Assembly (NCBI GenBank): GCA_015852425.1
Contig: JAAAIG010001106.1
Location: 1-10,685, forward strand
Direction: 5' to 3'
DNA length: 10,685 bases
Source of the DNA: Gryganskiella cystojenkinii
Taxonomy: Eukaryota; Mortierellomycota; Mortierellomycetes; Mortierellales; Mortierellaceae
The number at the start of each line of letters is the position of its first letter. The stretch's first letter is position 1. Made by a program: the position numbers and the translations under genes. The notes below the pieces were generated by a model, which was not told the DNA's origin, did no database searches, and was given only the letters and a program-made list of their open reading frames with translations. This document shows, piece after piece, positions 1 through 7,652 of the stretch.

Positions 1-1075
1 TGTGTGGGTCTGGTCTCCATCGACTGTGACGACGGCAAAAGGATCAGGAAGACCTACAGTATTGAGAAATGAGCAATCGGTCAACGGTTAAAACTCGGCG
101 TAGCTATTGGCTCCAGTCATAAAGAAAAGTAACTGCTGGTGGAGAACGCAAAAATAGAAAAGAGAGAGAGAGAGAACTTACGAAAGACGTCGCGCTTGTA
201 AAGACCATCGGCGGCAATAACTAGAGTTGTTCAGGGGCAGGAGCAAAGAAGGGTGGGTCAGCAAAAAAGGTGTTTGCGATCCGATCACGGATTATAATTT
301 TTCTTGGCGCAAACGCTCTTTCTTTCTCTTTCTCTTTTTCTGTGTCTGACCATGTGCACACCCACAGCTAGTGCACAAAAGGTCCATTGTCTCCTGGGAC
401 GGCCGTTTGTCTAGGCTAGCCTCTGAACACCAATGGAAGCACTCCAATGGCAACACAATAGCCTGTCCACCCCACAGTTGCAGACTCTCACACGAAATCA
501 TTACACTCCATCCAATCTTTCCATCCCCCTGGAGGCAACCGTTACGTCAAAAAAGCGAACAAGCATAAAAAGTCAAAACCCGTGAGGAGGGGGGAAGAAT
601 AGTTAGCGTGGAAAGATACATCCGGGATTGGCTACACTTTTTTCTCTCGCCTGGACGTTCTTTCAAAGGTAGCTTTCGGCTGAATAGGTTGCCTTTTGTC
701 CGGCAGTTCGTATGTTTGTATGTCGTTGCGTTCTTTTTTTGTCAGATTCAAAAGCAGTTCTTTTTTTGACCTTCCACAACCCGGGGCTGAAACCTGCCCT
801 GTTGGTCCTGTTCAATTTGTCATGTATATTTCTCGAGTTCCTCTGGACTCTTTCTCCATTCCCATTGTCTCTCTTTGTCCATATTCCTTTTGTTGAACGG
901 TTGTTTCTCTGTTATCTTGATTATTTATCCTTACCCGTCAATCGGATAGTTCGTCTGTAGTGGAGAGGAAAGACAACAAGTGTATTAGTTTTATGTTGTT
1001 GTCCATGCATTCTACTACATTTCAAAAAAAAAAAAAAAAAAGGCCAACTGCTTACTTTGTCAAACTCGTAGACAT
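1..1075 (-). CDS. RSP5: Rsp5/Nedd4-family HECT E3 ubiquitin ligase, N-terminal C2 domain (partial, runs off left edge)
   Basis: Four exons on the minus strand join in frame to exactly 44 residues: 1056-1075 (ATG, 20 nt), 935-954 (20 nt), 182-220 (39 nt) and 1-53 (continues outside). Donors are GTAAGC, GTAAGG and GTAAGT; acceptors are CTACAG, CTCTAG and CTGTAG. The product starts MSTSLTKRTIRLTVIAADG, continues LYKRDVFRLPDPFAVVTVDG and ends DQTHT. This is the first part of the C2 domain of yeast Rsp5 and fission-yeast Pub1; Asp24 and Asp30 sit where C2 loop-1 calcium ligands lie. In the family, C2 binds membrane phospholipids, WW domains bind PPxY adaptors and the HECT domain transfers ubiquitin in endocytic sorting and other pathways; WW and HECT would lie beyond the left edge. 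Introns are 955-1055 (101 nt), 221-934 (714 nt) and 54-181 (128 nt). Identity is firm; the microexons are inferred from frame, splice sites and homology. Confidence 0.88.
221..934 (-). other. Long second intron of the Rsp5-like gene (714 nt)
   Basis: This intron separates the second microexon from the exon encoding the start of the C2 core. It begins GTAAGG on the minus strand and ends with a CCTGAAC branch-like motif followed by CTCTAG. The other introns in the window are about 94-325 nt, so it stands out. I see no open frame in it that looks coding; chance frames at 292-501 and 712-960 have no family resemblance. It holds a pyrimidine/purine-biased stretch near 318-345 and a TTACGTCA motif at 542-549. 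Long introns near the start of a gene sometimes carry enhancers, but that is inference here. Confidence 0.7.
542..549. promoter_or_regulatory. CRE-like motif TTACGTCA
   Basis: TTACGTCA reads TGACGTAA on the other strand, an eight-base site of the ATF/CREB (bZIP) type. It lies inside the long second intron of the Rsp5-like gene, about 525 bases downstream of the start codon in transcript direction. A single eight-base match can occur by chance, so binding is only a suggestion. Confidence 0.25.
1024..1041. repeat. A18 homopolymer (T18 on the Rsp5 sense strand)
   Basis: Eighteen consecutive A bases lie in the first intron of the Rsp5-like gene, 14 bases inside the donor. In the transcript this is a U18 run next to the 5' splice site. 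U-rich stretches just after the donor help U1 recognition through TIA1/Nam8-type proteins in other eukaryotes, so it may help define the 20-nt first exon. It is also a place where length errors in assembly are likely. Confidence 0.8.
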
Positions 1076-1894
1076 TATGCCTCGGAGTGAAGTGAAGGGT
1101 AGGGGATTGTTGTGAGAACCCTCGGAAAGGCACAGAGACTATTTGTGGTCTGGTTGGGGTGGCCGAACGCGAGAACTAAGAGAGCGAAGAGGTTGGAGAG
1201 AGGAGGGGAGAGAGAGAACAGGGGGGCAAGGCGGAAAAAAAAACAAAAAAACAAAAAAAATATCGAGCAACGGTTATTTTTACTGTTCTCCTGGTCCCTT
1301 TCATGGCGTTCTTGGACAAGGGTCACAAAAGCAAGAAGGGATATGTTTGGGAGAGGAGAGGCGCTGGGAAGGTGGAGAAAAGGTGGTTTATCGTCATTAC
1401 TTTCTACGTTGTACTGACGAACAGAGGGCTGTGTTGAGGGGGACGTGAACAGGCTGCTGAATATGTTAGTGCGGGTGTTGGAGTTATTCTTCAAACGGTG
1501 ATGGCAATGTTTGTTATGAGAGAAGTGGAGAGGCGGGCGAAGTTGAAGATAAAGACAAAAAAAAGGAAAGGAAAGGACAGACCACGAGAGTTTGAAGTAA
1601 AAAAGATATAAAAAAAAACGAGGGGATTTGTGAGCAGAGAGATTTTATGAGATAAATAAAAAAAAGTCGGTGGAGTGAAAGTCGAAGAAGAGGAGATTTC
1701 TTTGAGAGAGAGCAGCACAAGAAAAAGAGAGTTTATGCCCTCGAGGCAGAACAGTTGAGGGAGAATTGTCGCTCAAGTGCTCATTCGATGCACGCACTCT
1801 TTGTCAAATAAATGTCGCTTCTTTAGTCGACAGCAAGACATAACATGTCAGTGCAGTGCGAGGCAGAGGACGCTGTCTTGCTTTGGCTTGTCGA

Positions 1895-1906
1895 TGCATT
1901 AATGCA
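1895..1906. promoter_or_regulatory. 12-bp perfect palindrome TGCATTAATGCA
   Basis: TGCATTAATGCA is identical to its reverse complement. It lies in the divergent intergenic region with a TAAT/ATTA core, the type of site dimeric homeodomain or POU-like proteins bind. The function is inferred from symmetry only. Confidence 0.3.
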
Positions 1907-2156
1907 ATTCGAACAATCCAAACGAAGGAAGTGGGAAAAGAAAGTCCAGGCGGTGTCTGTGGAACTAGGGAGAATTGCTTACAGTAGAGAACAGGGGCGC
2001 TGACACCAAGATATCGGTGAAGGTGGCGAGTTGACAAGAAGAGTACGAGGAATGAATAAAAAAGATGGTTTGAATGGAGCAAATGAAAGAGAACAAAGAA
2101 TGTCAAACCCTCAGCTTCTCTTTCCCTATTCCATCGAATGGCTGCCGATCGCAAAC

Positions 2157-2164
2157 TCACGTGA
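2157..2164. promoter_or_regulatory. Palindromic E-box TCACGTGA upstream of the dehydrogenase gene
   Basis: The eight-base palindrome TCACGTGA contains CACGTG and lies 184 bases before the dehydrogenase ATG. It is the classic site of fungal bHLH factors (Cbf1, Pho4 and SREBP-like types). A role in driving this gene is plausible because the site is symmetric and close to the start, but no other evidence is visible. Confidence 0.4.
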
Positions 2165-2347
2165 TTCCACGATTGATCTGAATCGTGCGGCGTGCCCCCC
2201 TGTCGTTTCACTCTCCACGATGCATCACTTGCATCCTCTTTTTTTTTGGTTTCCCTTTGTTTCTTCCATTCCCCCTCCTTCCCATTCCTTTCTTTCATCA
2301 CTTCTTTCAACCGCATCACATTCTGACACATATAACATCACGACATC

Positions 2348-3838
2348 ATGAACCGGTACTCCCTGGACTTTGTCCTACACATGCTCAATGCCACGGTCTT
2401 TCACGTCTCCTTTCCTTTCCTCTTGATTCCCGTTATCAAACTTTATGGGTTCTCCAATGAATCCCTCGCTTTTATCCTTGCTGCGGTCTATGCTGCTGCC
2501 CTTTATACGGTCAAGATTGCGTATTGGTTCCATGAGCGTAGTCAACGGAGAGGCGGCAAGATTGATTGGGAAGACGAGGTTGTCCTGATCACTGGAGGTA
2601 AAAACCAATCATCGACACATAGACATTCTTGTATCCTGCATTGGTGTAACATCACTCTTTATTCACGTTGACTCTCTCCTGAACTGGTTGTTAGGTGCCA
2701 GTGGAATCGGATACCTCTTGGCCGAGATGCTTGCGATCCGTCACATAACGGTCGTGGTTCTCGATATCCACCCCGTGAAGTCTGGCTGTGAGTGACCCTG
2801 AAAGGAATTCAGAGCAGATTCTTTTTTTTTTTTTTTGACCGATCAACCAGGAGAGGAGAGCTGACCATTCTACACCTTTTCTTTTACCTTCACTAGTGGA
2901 CATTGACAGCTATGTCTGCGACGTTTCCAATCCAGAGGATATCGCCCGAGCTGCAAAGGAGATCCGCGAGGATGTGGGTGAACCCACTATCCTAGTCAAC
3001 AATGCAGGCATTGTTTCAGGCAAATCTATCTTGGACTTGACCCGTGCAGATATCAAACGGTGATTATTTTTTTTCATGAAATTGCATTTAGTACATGGTT
3101 TGGGGATACTACGGATCGCGAACAAATTTTAACCTTGTGGACATGATGCATACACCTCTCTTTTTTTTAATCTTTTTTCTTGTAGAACGATGGATGTCAA
3201 CTTTTTAGGACAGGCGTACATGATCAAGGAGTTTTTGCCCGATATGATCAAGAACGACCATGGCCATCTTGTATGCCACAAGCAATGGATTAACAGGCAT
3301 CGAATTATTGAAATCCCCCCTACAGACTAAAAACTGACTGGTGTATTTTTAAAAAAAAAAATAGATCACGGTGTCCTCTCCTATGGGCATTATGTCCGCA
3401 CCCAAGGTCGGTGACTACGCCGCATCCAAGGCCGCAGTGAAAGCCTTCCACGAGACCCTAGAGTCCGAAATCAAATATATCTACAAGACACCTGGTGTCA
3501 AGACCACCCTCGTCTGCTGCGGAAAAGTAGAAACAGGCATGTTCAAGGGCGTTCAGGAACGGATGCCCTTTTTCACACCGGCGTTACAACCGATCGATGT
3601 CGTCCGTGTCATTATGGAATCCATGGAACATAGACGTGGACGCAATCAGATCATGTTGCCATTCTATGCTAATTTCGTCCCCCTCGTCTCGATCACGCCG
3701 GTTTGGTTCCAGGATCTTGCGAGGACGATCAGTGGTGCTGATAGGGCCATGGATTCCTTTGTTGGCAAGAACGGAGCGAGCAAAGAATCAAAGGCGGCTC
3801 TTGAAGAAGCTTCCTCCGAGAACAAGAAGTGTATCTGA
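2348..3838 (+). CDS. Membrane-anchored short-chain dehydrogenase/reductase (SDR, retinol dehydrogenase/17-beta-HSD11-like)
   Basis: Five exons (2348-2597, 2695-2787, 2897-3059, 3186-3270, 3365-3838) encode 354 aa; introns are 97, 109, 126 and 94 nt with GT-AG ends. An N-terminal hydrophobic stretch (residues about 20-60) should anchor it in the ER or a lipid-droplet membrane. The Rossmann core is complete: T82-G-G-A-S-G-I-G89 binds the nucleotide, D107 after strand beta-2 suggests NAD(H), N149-N-A-G152 follows, then N174, S202, Y215 and K219 form the catalytic tetrad (the YAASK motif). The layout matches the SDR16C/DHRS group acting on steroids, retinoids or other lipid alcohols, but the substrate cannot be read from sequence. 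The C-terminal 70 residues after the core are extra and partly hydrophobic (LPFYANFVPLVSI). The ATG follows a CT-rich leader and lies 184 bases after a TCACGTGA box. The next gene converges from the right. Confidence 0.93.
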
Positions 3839-4005
3839 GACTCGTACCCATAACCCCTGAAATACATTCAAACATATCATAATATCATAGAAAATCAATT
3901 AGCCGCATGATTAAATATGAATGCTTCGTTTTTATATGCTATGCTGTATGATCTCTTCGTCGGCTTGTCTCTGGAGGATTGGTTCATGTCCCATGCTGGT
4001 CTTTC
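3839..4005. other. Convergent 3' region between dehydrogenase and Tsr2
   Basis: The 167 bases between two facing stop codons are AT-rich (aaatacattc, catataat, ttaaatatg). No perfect AATAAA is present for either strand, which is common in fungi. The two transcripts probably overlap here. Confidence 0.5.
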
Positions 4006-4736
4006 TTAGCGTCTTCTGCTCTTGACCACGGTCTCGAAACCATCCTCGTCGATAATAGGCTCGGGCTTTTCTTTCCGTGGAGCAGGGACCAACTCCGGTG
4101 CGGACGAAGACGAGGCCTCATCGGTATCCATATCCATGTCCTCGTCACCCTCGCCCTCTTCATCGTCACTGCTGTCGCTATCCTCCTCATCGCCCTCCTT
4201 CTTGGCCTTGGCAGACTTCATGGCTCCCGAAATCTTTTGAGAGTCGGTCTTCAAGGTCTGAACAAGATCATAACGACCTTGGGTACATTCCAAAAAGAGT
4301 TGTTCCAGAACCTTGGAGATATGTTGTTCAGACTTGTCCTCGAGCAAGATTGAGAATTCGTCGTTCATGATTTGGATCAGGATATCTTCCAGGTCAAAGG
4401 TGTCGACGTTCTTGCCATCTATTGAAAAGGAAACGTGGAGTAACAAAAAAAAAGATCAAACGTTGTAGGTTAGCAATCGATGTCTTCGCAAAGACGAAGG
4501 ATACAGTAGCACAGGTGTCGATCTTGTTGGGCATGGAAAAAAGAAGGCAAAAGCAAAGGAAGCTTACTCTCGCTGAAGTAATCGACAATGGTATCGATGA
4601 ACCAATCCCGCTTGGAGGCCGAGTCGTGTCCGCCCCATTCACCGTCGACCGCGAGCTTGAGCGCGGTCCAGGAATGGAACAAGTAGTTCACGCCTTCACG
4701 GAAGGCGACCTGGTTTGGGTGCGGTGCAGCAGACAT
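4006..4736 (-). CDS. TSR2: Pre-rRNA-processing protein Tsr2 (WGG domain, eS26 escort chaperone)
   Basis: Two exons (4568-4736 and 4006-4418, intron 149 nt with GTAAGC and AATAG ends) encode 193 aa. The N-terminal helical WGG domain carries W34-G-G36 within AVDGEWGGHDSASKRDWF, diagnostic of the family. Residues about 65-112 continue the helical domain, residues about 131-157 are almost entirely Asp/Glu/Ser, and the tail ends in the conserved DEDGFETV. In yeast, Tsr2 takes newly imported ribosomal protein eS26 from its importin and keeps it soluble until 40S assembly; the acidic segment fits binding of a basic client. Length is near the usual 170-205 aa. The start is the first ATG after an in-frame-free leader and 336 bases from the divergent start of the membrane-protein gene. 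The 3' end converges on the dehydrogenase with 167 bases between stop codons, so 3' untranslated regions may overlap. Confidence 0.95.
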
Positions 4737-5072
4737 TATAGTTGTTACAGAGTGTATTTAAGGCAGGTATCCTGTGGTTGATGGAAATGAGCGATCTGTT
4801 GTCCTGATGTCGATGAAATAAAGAATGTGAACAATTGCGACAACTGCAATGGAAAGGATCAATCCTAAAAAAAAAAAAGAAAAAAAAAAAAAGCAGTCCC
4901 CGGATTTTTGGGTTCGCCGCTGTGGCTGAAAAGTTCGCGCTTCCGTTGGTTTGAACGCTGGTTGGCTGGGGAAAGACCCATTCCTCCCTCTGCTCTCATC
5001 CTCCGTTCCCAATTCTTTTTCTCATCTCGCCACAACCCTCACCCTAACTCGTTCTCCTATTCAATCCTCATC
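4737..5072. promoter_or_regulatory. Divergent promoter of Tsr2 and the DUF1294-like gene
   Basis: Two start codons point apart across 336 bases. The middle holds an almost pure A tract at about 4867-4892 interrupted by one G, of the poly(dA:dT) kind that excludes nucleosomes in fungal promoters. A CT-rich leader with CTCACCCTAACTC precedes the plus-strand ATG. Co-regulation of the two genes is possible but not shown. Confidence 0.55.
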
Positions 5073-5945
5073 ATGGTCAACAAGCCCCCAAAACCTGCCA
5101 AGGCCCCAAAAACCAACAAGAAGGCTGTAAAGGCCGCCAACCCATTCCTGACCAACTTTTCCGAGGACTCATTGTTTGGACGATCCCAAAAATTCGTCCA
5201 AGAGACTGATGCTAAGCCTTTCAGGGACTTTGGTTATGTCATCCTCGCCTTCTTGACCTTTTGTATCTGGAGACTCTCTGTTGCTGTTCAGAGTGCTCAT
5301 GGAGGTATAAAAAGAAGAAACAAGAGAATAATATTCGAATTGAGGAAGGACCATGGGTTCGCGACCGTTGTGGTGTCGTGTGACCAGGGTCGACCCCCCT
5401 CGTTATTTGCGATCAGATCAAACATCGAGCACGGAACCACTTTTTTTCTTTGATTGACCTCCTCTCCTTCTTTTTTTGCAACCCCTAATAGGTGCCATTG
5501 GTGTCTGGAGCTTATTTGTGTTTGGTACGATCGCGATCTTGAACATCTGGACCTACTTCTTGGTCTTGATCCGTGCCAGACGTGGAGGCGATATCGGCAT
5601 TGTCACGATCACAGATGAGGATGTCGTCCGATTCATGTGGATGTCTGGATTCTTTGGCGGCTGGGCCGGCATCTTTTGTAAGTAACCGCTTTTTTTTGGC
5701 GTAAACCTGTATTGCAAATGCTACACGCGGGCGGGCAAATGGAACCTTGGATGCTGGTTGGATTCTGATTTTTTTTCTTTTCTTTTTTCTTTCCTTCTCT
5801 TCTCTTTTCTTCCCCCGCTGTGTTTACCACACGACGTATAGTCTATGGTTACAGATCTACAGATCCCAAGTTCTTCACCCAGTGCTTGACTTCTACATTC
5901 TTGAACGTCTTCTGGGTCGCAGTCTTTGTCAAGTTTTACCTTTAA
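5073..5945 (+). CDS. Small multi-pass membrane protein, DUF1294-like
   Basis: Three exons (5073-5304, 5492-5677, 5842-5945; introns 187 and 164 nt with GTATAA and GTAAGT donors) encode 173 aa. Residues 1-22 are Lys/Pro/Ala-rich and basic. Hydrophobic segments lie at about 53-72, 79-104, 125-143 and 158-173. The second half matches the pattern of DUF1294 as I know it: a basic RARRGG after a membrane helix, then an acidic spacer, a Gly-rich segment (SGFFGGWAGIFFYGYR, residues 129-144), a DPKF motif and a final hydrophobic helix. Function of the family is unknown; bacterial members are short membrane proteins. The N-terminal basic extension and extra first helix go beyond the usual bacterial length. 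The gene assignment from splicing is strong because every junction keeps frame; the family call is moderate. Confidence 0.85.
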
Positions 5946-5998
5946 GCAGTGGAGCGAGAGGATCGTGAGCTGGGGATCATTCCAAAAGCCCCAGATCA

Positions 5999-6004
5999 AA
6001 TAAA
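5999..6004 (+). terminator. Polyadenylation signal AATAAA
   Basis: A perfect AATAAA lies 54 bases after the stop of the DUF1294-like gene; a second copy is at 6097-6102. Either could direct 3' end formation. The region is shared with the converging bL12m transcript. Confidence 0.5.
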
Positions 6005-6125
6005 AACCTGTAACATACATATACTACCTTCAATACAACGACCATCATTCACGACGTGGCACAATGGGGGTGGGGACGAGCGGTTATGATGATACAAATA
6101 AACGACGAAAAACAAAAGCATATAA

Positions 6126-6131
6126 TTTATT
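6126..6131 (-). terminator. AATAAA overlapping the bL12m stop codon
   Basis: On the minus strand the end of the gene reads TTG GAA TAA ATT, so the stop codon lies inside AATAAA. Used as a poly(A) signal it would give a 3' untranslated region of only about 15-30 bases. Confidence 0.4.
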
Positions 6132-7222
6132 CCAATGAAACAGTGGCACCCAAATCCTCAAGAGTCTTCTTCAACTTCTCGGCATCGGCCTTGGGCAAGT
6201 TCTCCTTCACGACCTTGGGTGCACCCTCGACAAACTTCTTGGCCTCGACCAAGTTAATACCGGGGATGATGTTCTTGATCTCACGGATCAACTTGGCCTT
6301 TGCAGCTGCATCAAACTTTTCAAGCTTGACCGAGAACTCGGTCTTCTCTGCGACCTTTTCCTCCTCTACGGGGGCAGCGGCGGCCGCTTGGGCGGGCGCG
6401 GCTCCTCCAACGGGCATAGCGATCTCCTGAATGTTAAGACGGACCTATTGTGTTTCGATGATAGGAAGTAAAAAACCTGATCAGCTTCCACTGACAACAT
6501 CCTCCGTTGGTTTGCGCTTCTCTTTCTACCCTTTGAATCAATAAAAGTAGACCTAGATCTGTACCTTCAACAAGGAAACCAAGTCGGCGGTCTGAAGGAG
6601 GGTCAATCCAGAGATCTGGTCGACAATAGAAACAATCTTGGGGTCAACTTCCTTGCTTGATCCAGGGGCATCCAATGGTGCTGTGGAGTAGTGAGCGACT
6701 CTGCTGATGGCCATGCGAGGGGCAATTCTAGGGCAAAAGAAGGAACATGAAAACATGGCGCGTGAGATTTTTTTTCCTCGGATCAGCATTAAAACTACCA
6801 CGACTCTCTGTGTGTGGAGCAGGCGGTAGAGGTTGTAATTGGAAGGGTACCTGGAGATGGTGCGGGGAGCAAAGCGGGCAGAGATGGTGCGCAACTATAT
6901 TTTTTTTTTATAAGGGCAGAAAGGTTGTCGAAAGGGAAAAAAGTGTCAGAAAGTTTTTGGTTACAGGAGAAAGTTGATAGAGACAGGCAGCGTGTACGAA
7001 GGTTGTTTTTCTGGTGCTGAGAGGTTGCCCGCGTCTCCACGTTAAAGCTGTCCATTTTGTGATGGTGTGTCCATGGGGTTGGGTTTGGGTTGGTAGTTGA
7101 GCTGATCAGGTTGTCCATTCTGCGTTTTGATTCCTGGACAAACGGAAAGGCGGCCGTAGCTGAATTTGGGGCGACTGGTCATCCTCTTGCAGATAGCATG
7201 TACGAATCGTCTGCATTACCAT
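6127..7222 (-). CDS. MNP1: Mitochondrial large-subunit ribosomal protein bL12m (L7/L12 family)
   Basis: Three coding exons are clear: 6851-6894, 6565-6727 and 6127-6444; with an ATG-only exon at 7220-7222 the product is 175 aa. Residues 1-30 are an Arg/Ser-rich mitochondrial presequence without acidic residues, ending in RVAHYS, a likely cleavage zone. Residues about 43-79 form the dimerisation domain, 81-97 an Ala/Pro hinge, 106-175 the canonical C-terminal domain ([20 protein letters not shown]) that recruits translation factors to the ribosomal stalk. The exon at 6851-6894 is preceded by TATAG, so its leading TTG is not a start; no ATG precedes it in frame. The only well-placed donor I find upstream with the right phase is ATG|GTAATG in a strong ACCATGG context after a CT-rich leader. 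If that is wrong, initiation at the internal ATG (residue 21) is the alternative. Introns: 6445-6564, 6728-6850, 6895-7219. Confidence 0.93.
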
Positions 7223-7652
7223 GGTAGGGAATGTGTATGTAGAAGAGAAGAGAGGTAAAGAGTGAATGAATGCAAACAGGAGCGACCTTTCTGCCCCTCT
7301 CCGAAGCAGCAAATAAACAAAAACCGAGGAAGACCAGGTCATCGCAAACGCTATGTCAAGAAGCAGTCACTGCTTTAGATGGGTGCACGGAGCATGATCC
7401 TTTTATCTGCAAACACAGACCCCACACGAGATGAGTGCTTAATTGTTCATTTTTAAGTTTGTGAGTAGAAGTAGCCTGTCCATGCTAGAAAAAGAAAAAG
7501 TCTCTGGAATCCGGAAGAGGATCATATGGAAGATCTAGTATGGAAGGAGGGTTGTCCGAGACTAGCACGTCCGCGCATCGGTCTGCAAAATCGTCAATGG
7601 CGCAAAATGAGAAAGTTAGGGGATAACCATTATTCGTCCATATCGTCAAGAG
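7223..7652. promoter_or_regulatory. Upstream region of bL12m and 3' flank of the broken poly(A)-binding gene
   Basis: Bases just above the proposed bL12m ATG (7223-7265) are GA-rich on the plus strand, that is CT-rich in the sense direction, as in the leaders of its neighbours. The remainder to 7652 has no convincing gene on either strand. Open frames at 7106-7342 minus and 7526-7942 plus look like chance reading. Confidence 0.45.

Larger units (their letters stand above)
1076..2347. promoter_or_regulatory. Divergent intergenic region between the Rsp5-like gene and the dehydrogenase gene
   Basis: This 1.27-kb stretch separates two start codons pointing apart. Its left half (about 1100-1735) is strongly GA-rich on the plus strand, hence CT-rich on the Rsp5 sense strand, as expected of a fungal pyrimidine-rich promoter and leader. 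Its right end (about 2228-2345) is CT-rich on the plus strand, just before the dehydrogenase ATG. Long open frames here (1075-1494 minus, 1804-2331 minus) are low-complexity and resemble no protein family, so I treat them as chance. A minus-strand GTAAGC near 1975-1980 could be the donor of an untranslated upstream Rsp5 exon, but this is unproven. Confidence 0.6.

Noticed and set aside
492..501. Alternative Rsp5 start microexon ATG ATT TCG T with GTGAGA donor
   Set aside because: It keeps phase with the exon at 182-220 but gives a C2 strand that is too short; the 1075/954 microexon pair has better donors and restores the conserved RLTVIAADG.
1075..1494. 139-codon minus-strand open frame
   Set aside because: It is dominated by Ser/Pro/Leu/Phe from a CT-rich tract, matches no family, and lies upstream of the Rsp5 start in promoter/leader sequence.
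1804..2331. 175-codon minus-strand open frame
   Set aside because: It overlaps the dehydrogenase promoter and its CT-rich leader read backwards (Lys/Glu-rich start); composition follows low-complexity DNA and no domain is visible.
7078..7094. Telomere-like GGTTGGGTTTGGGTTGG
   Set aside because: Only about three impure units inside the first bL12m intron; no array and not the usual TTAGGG unit.
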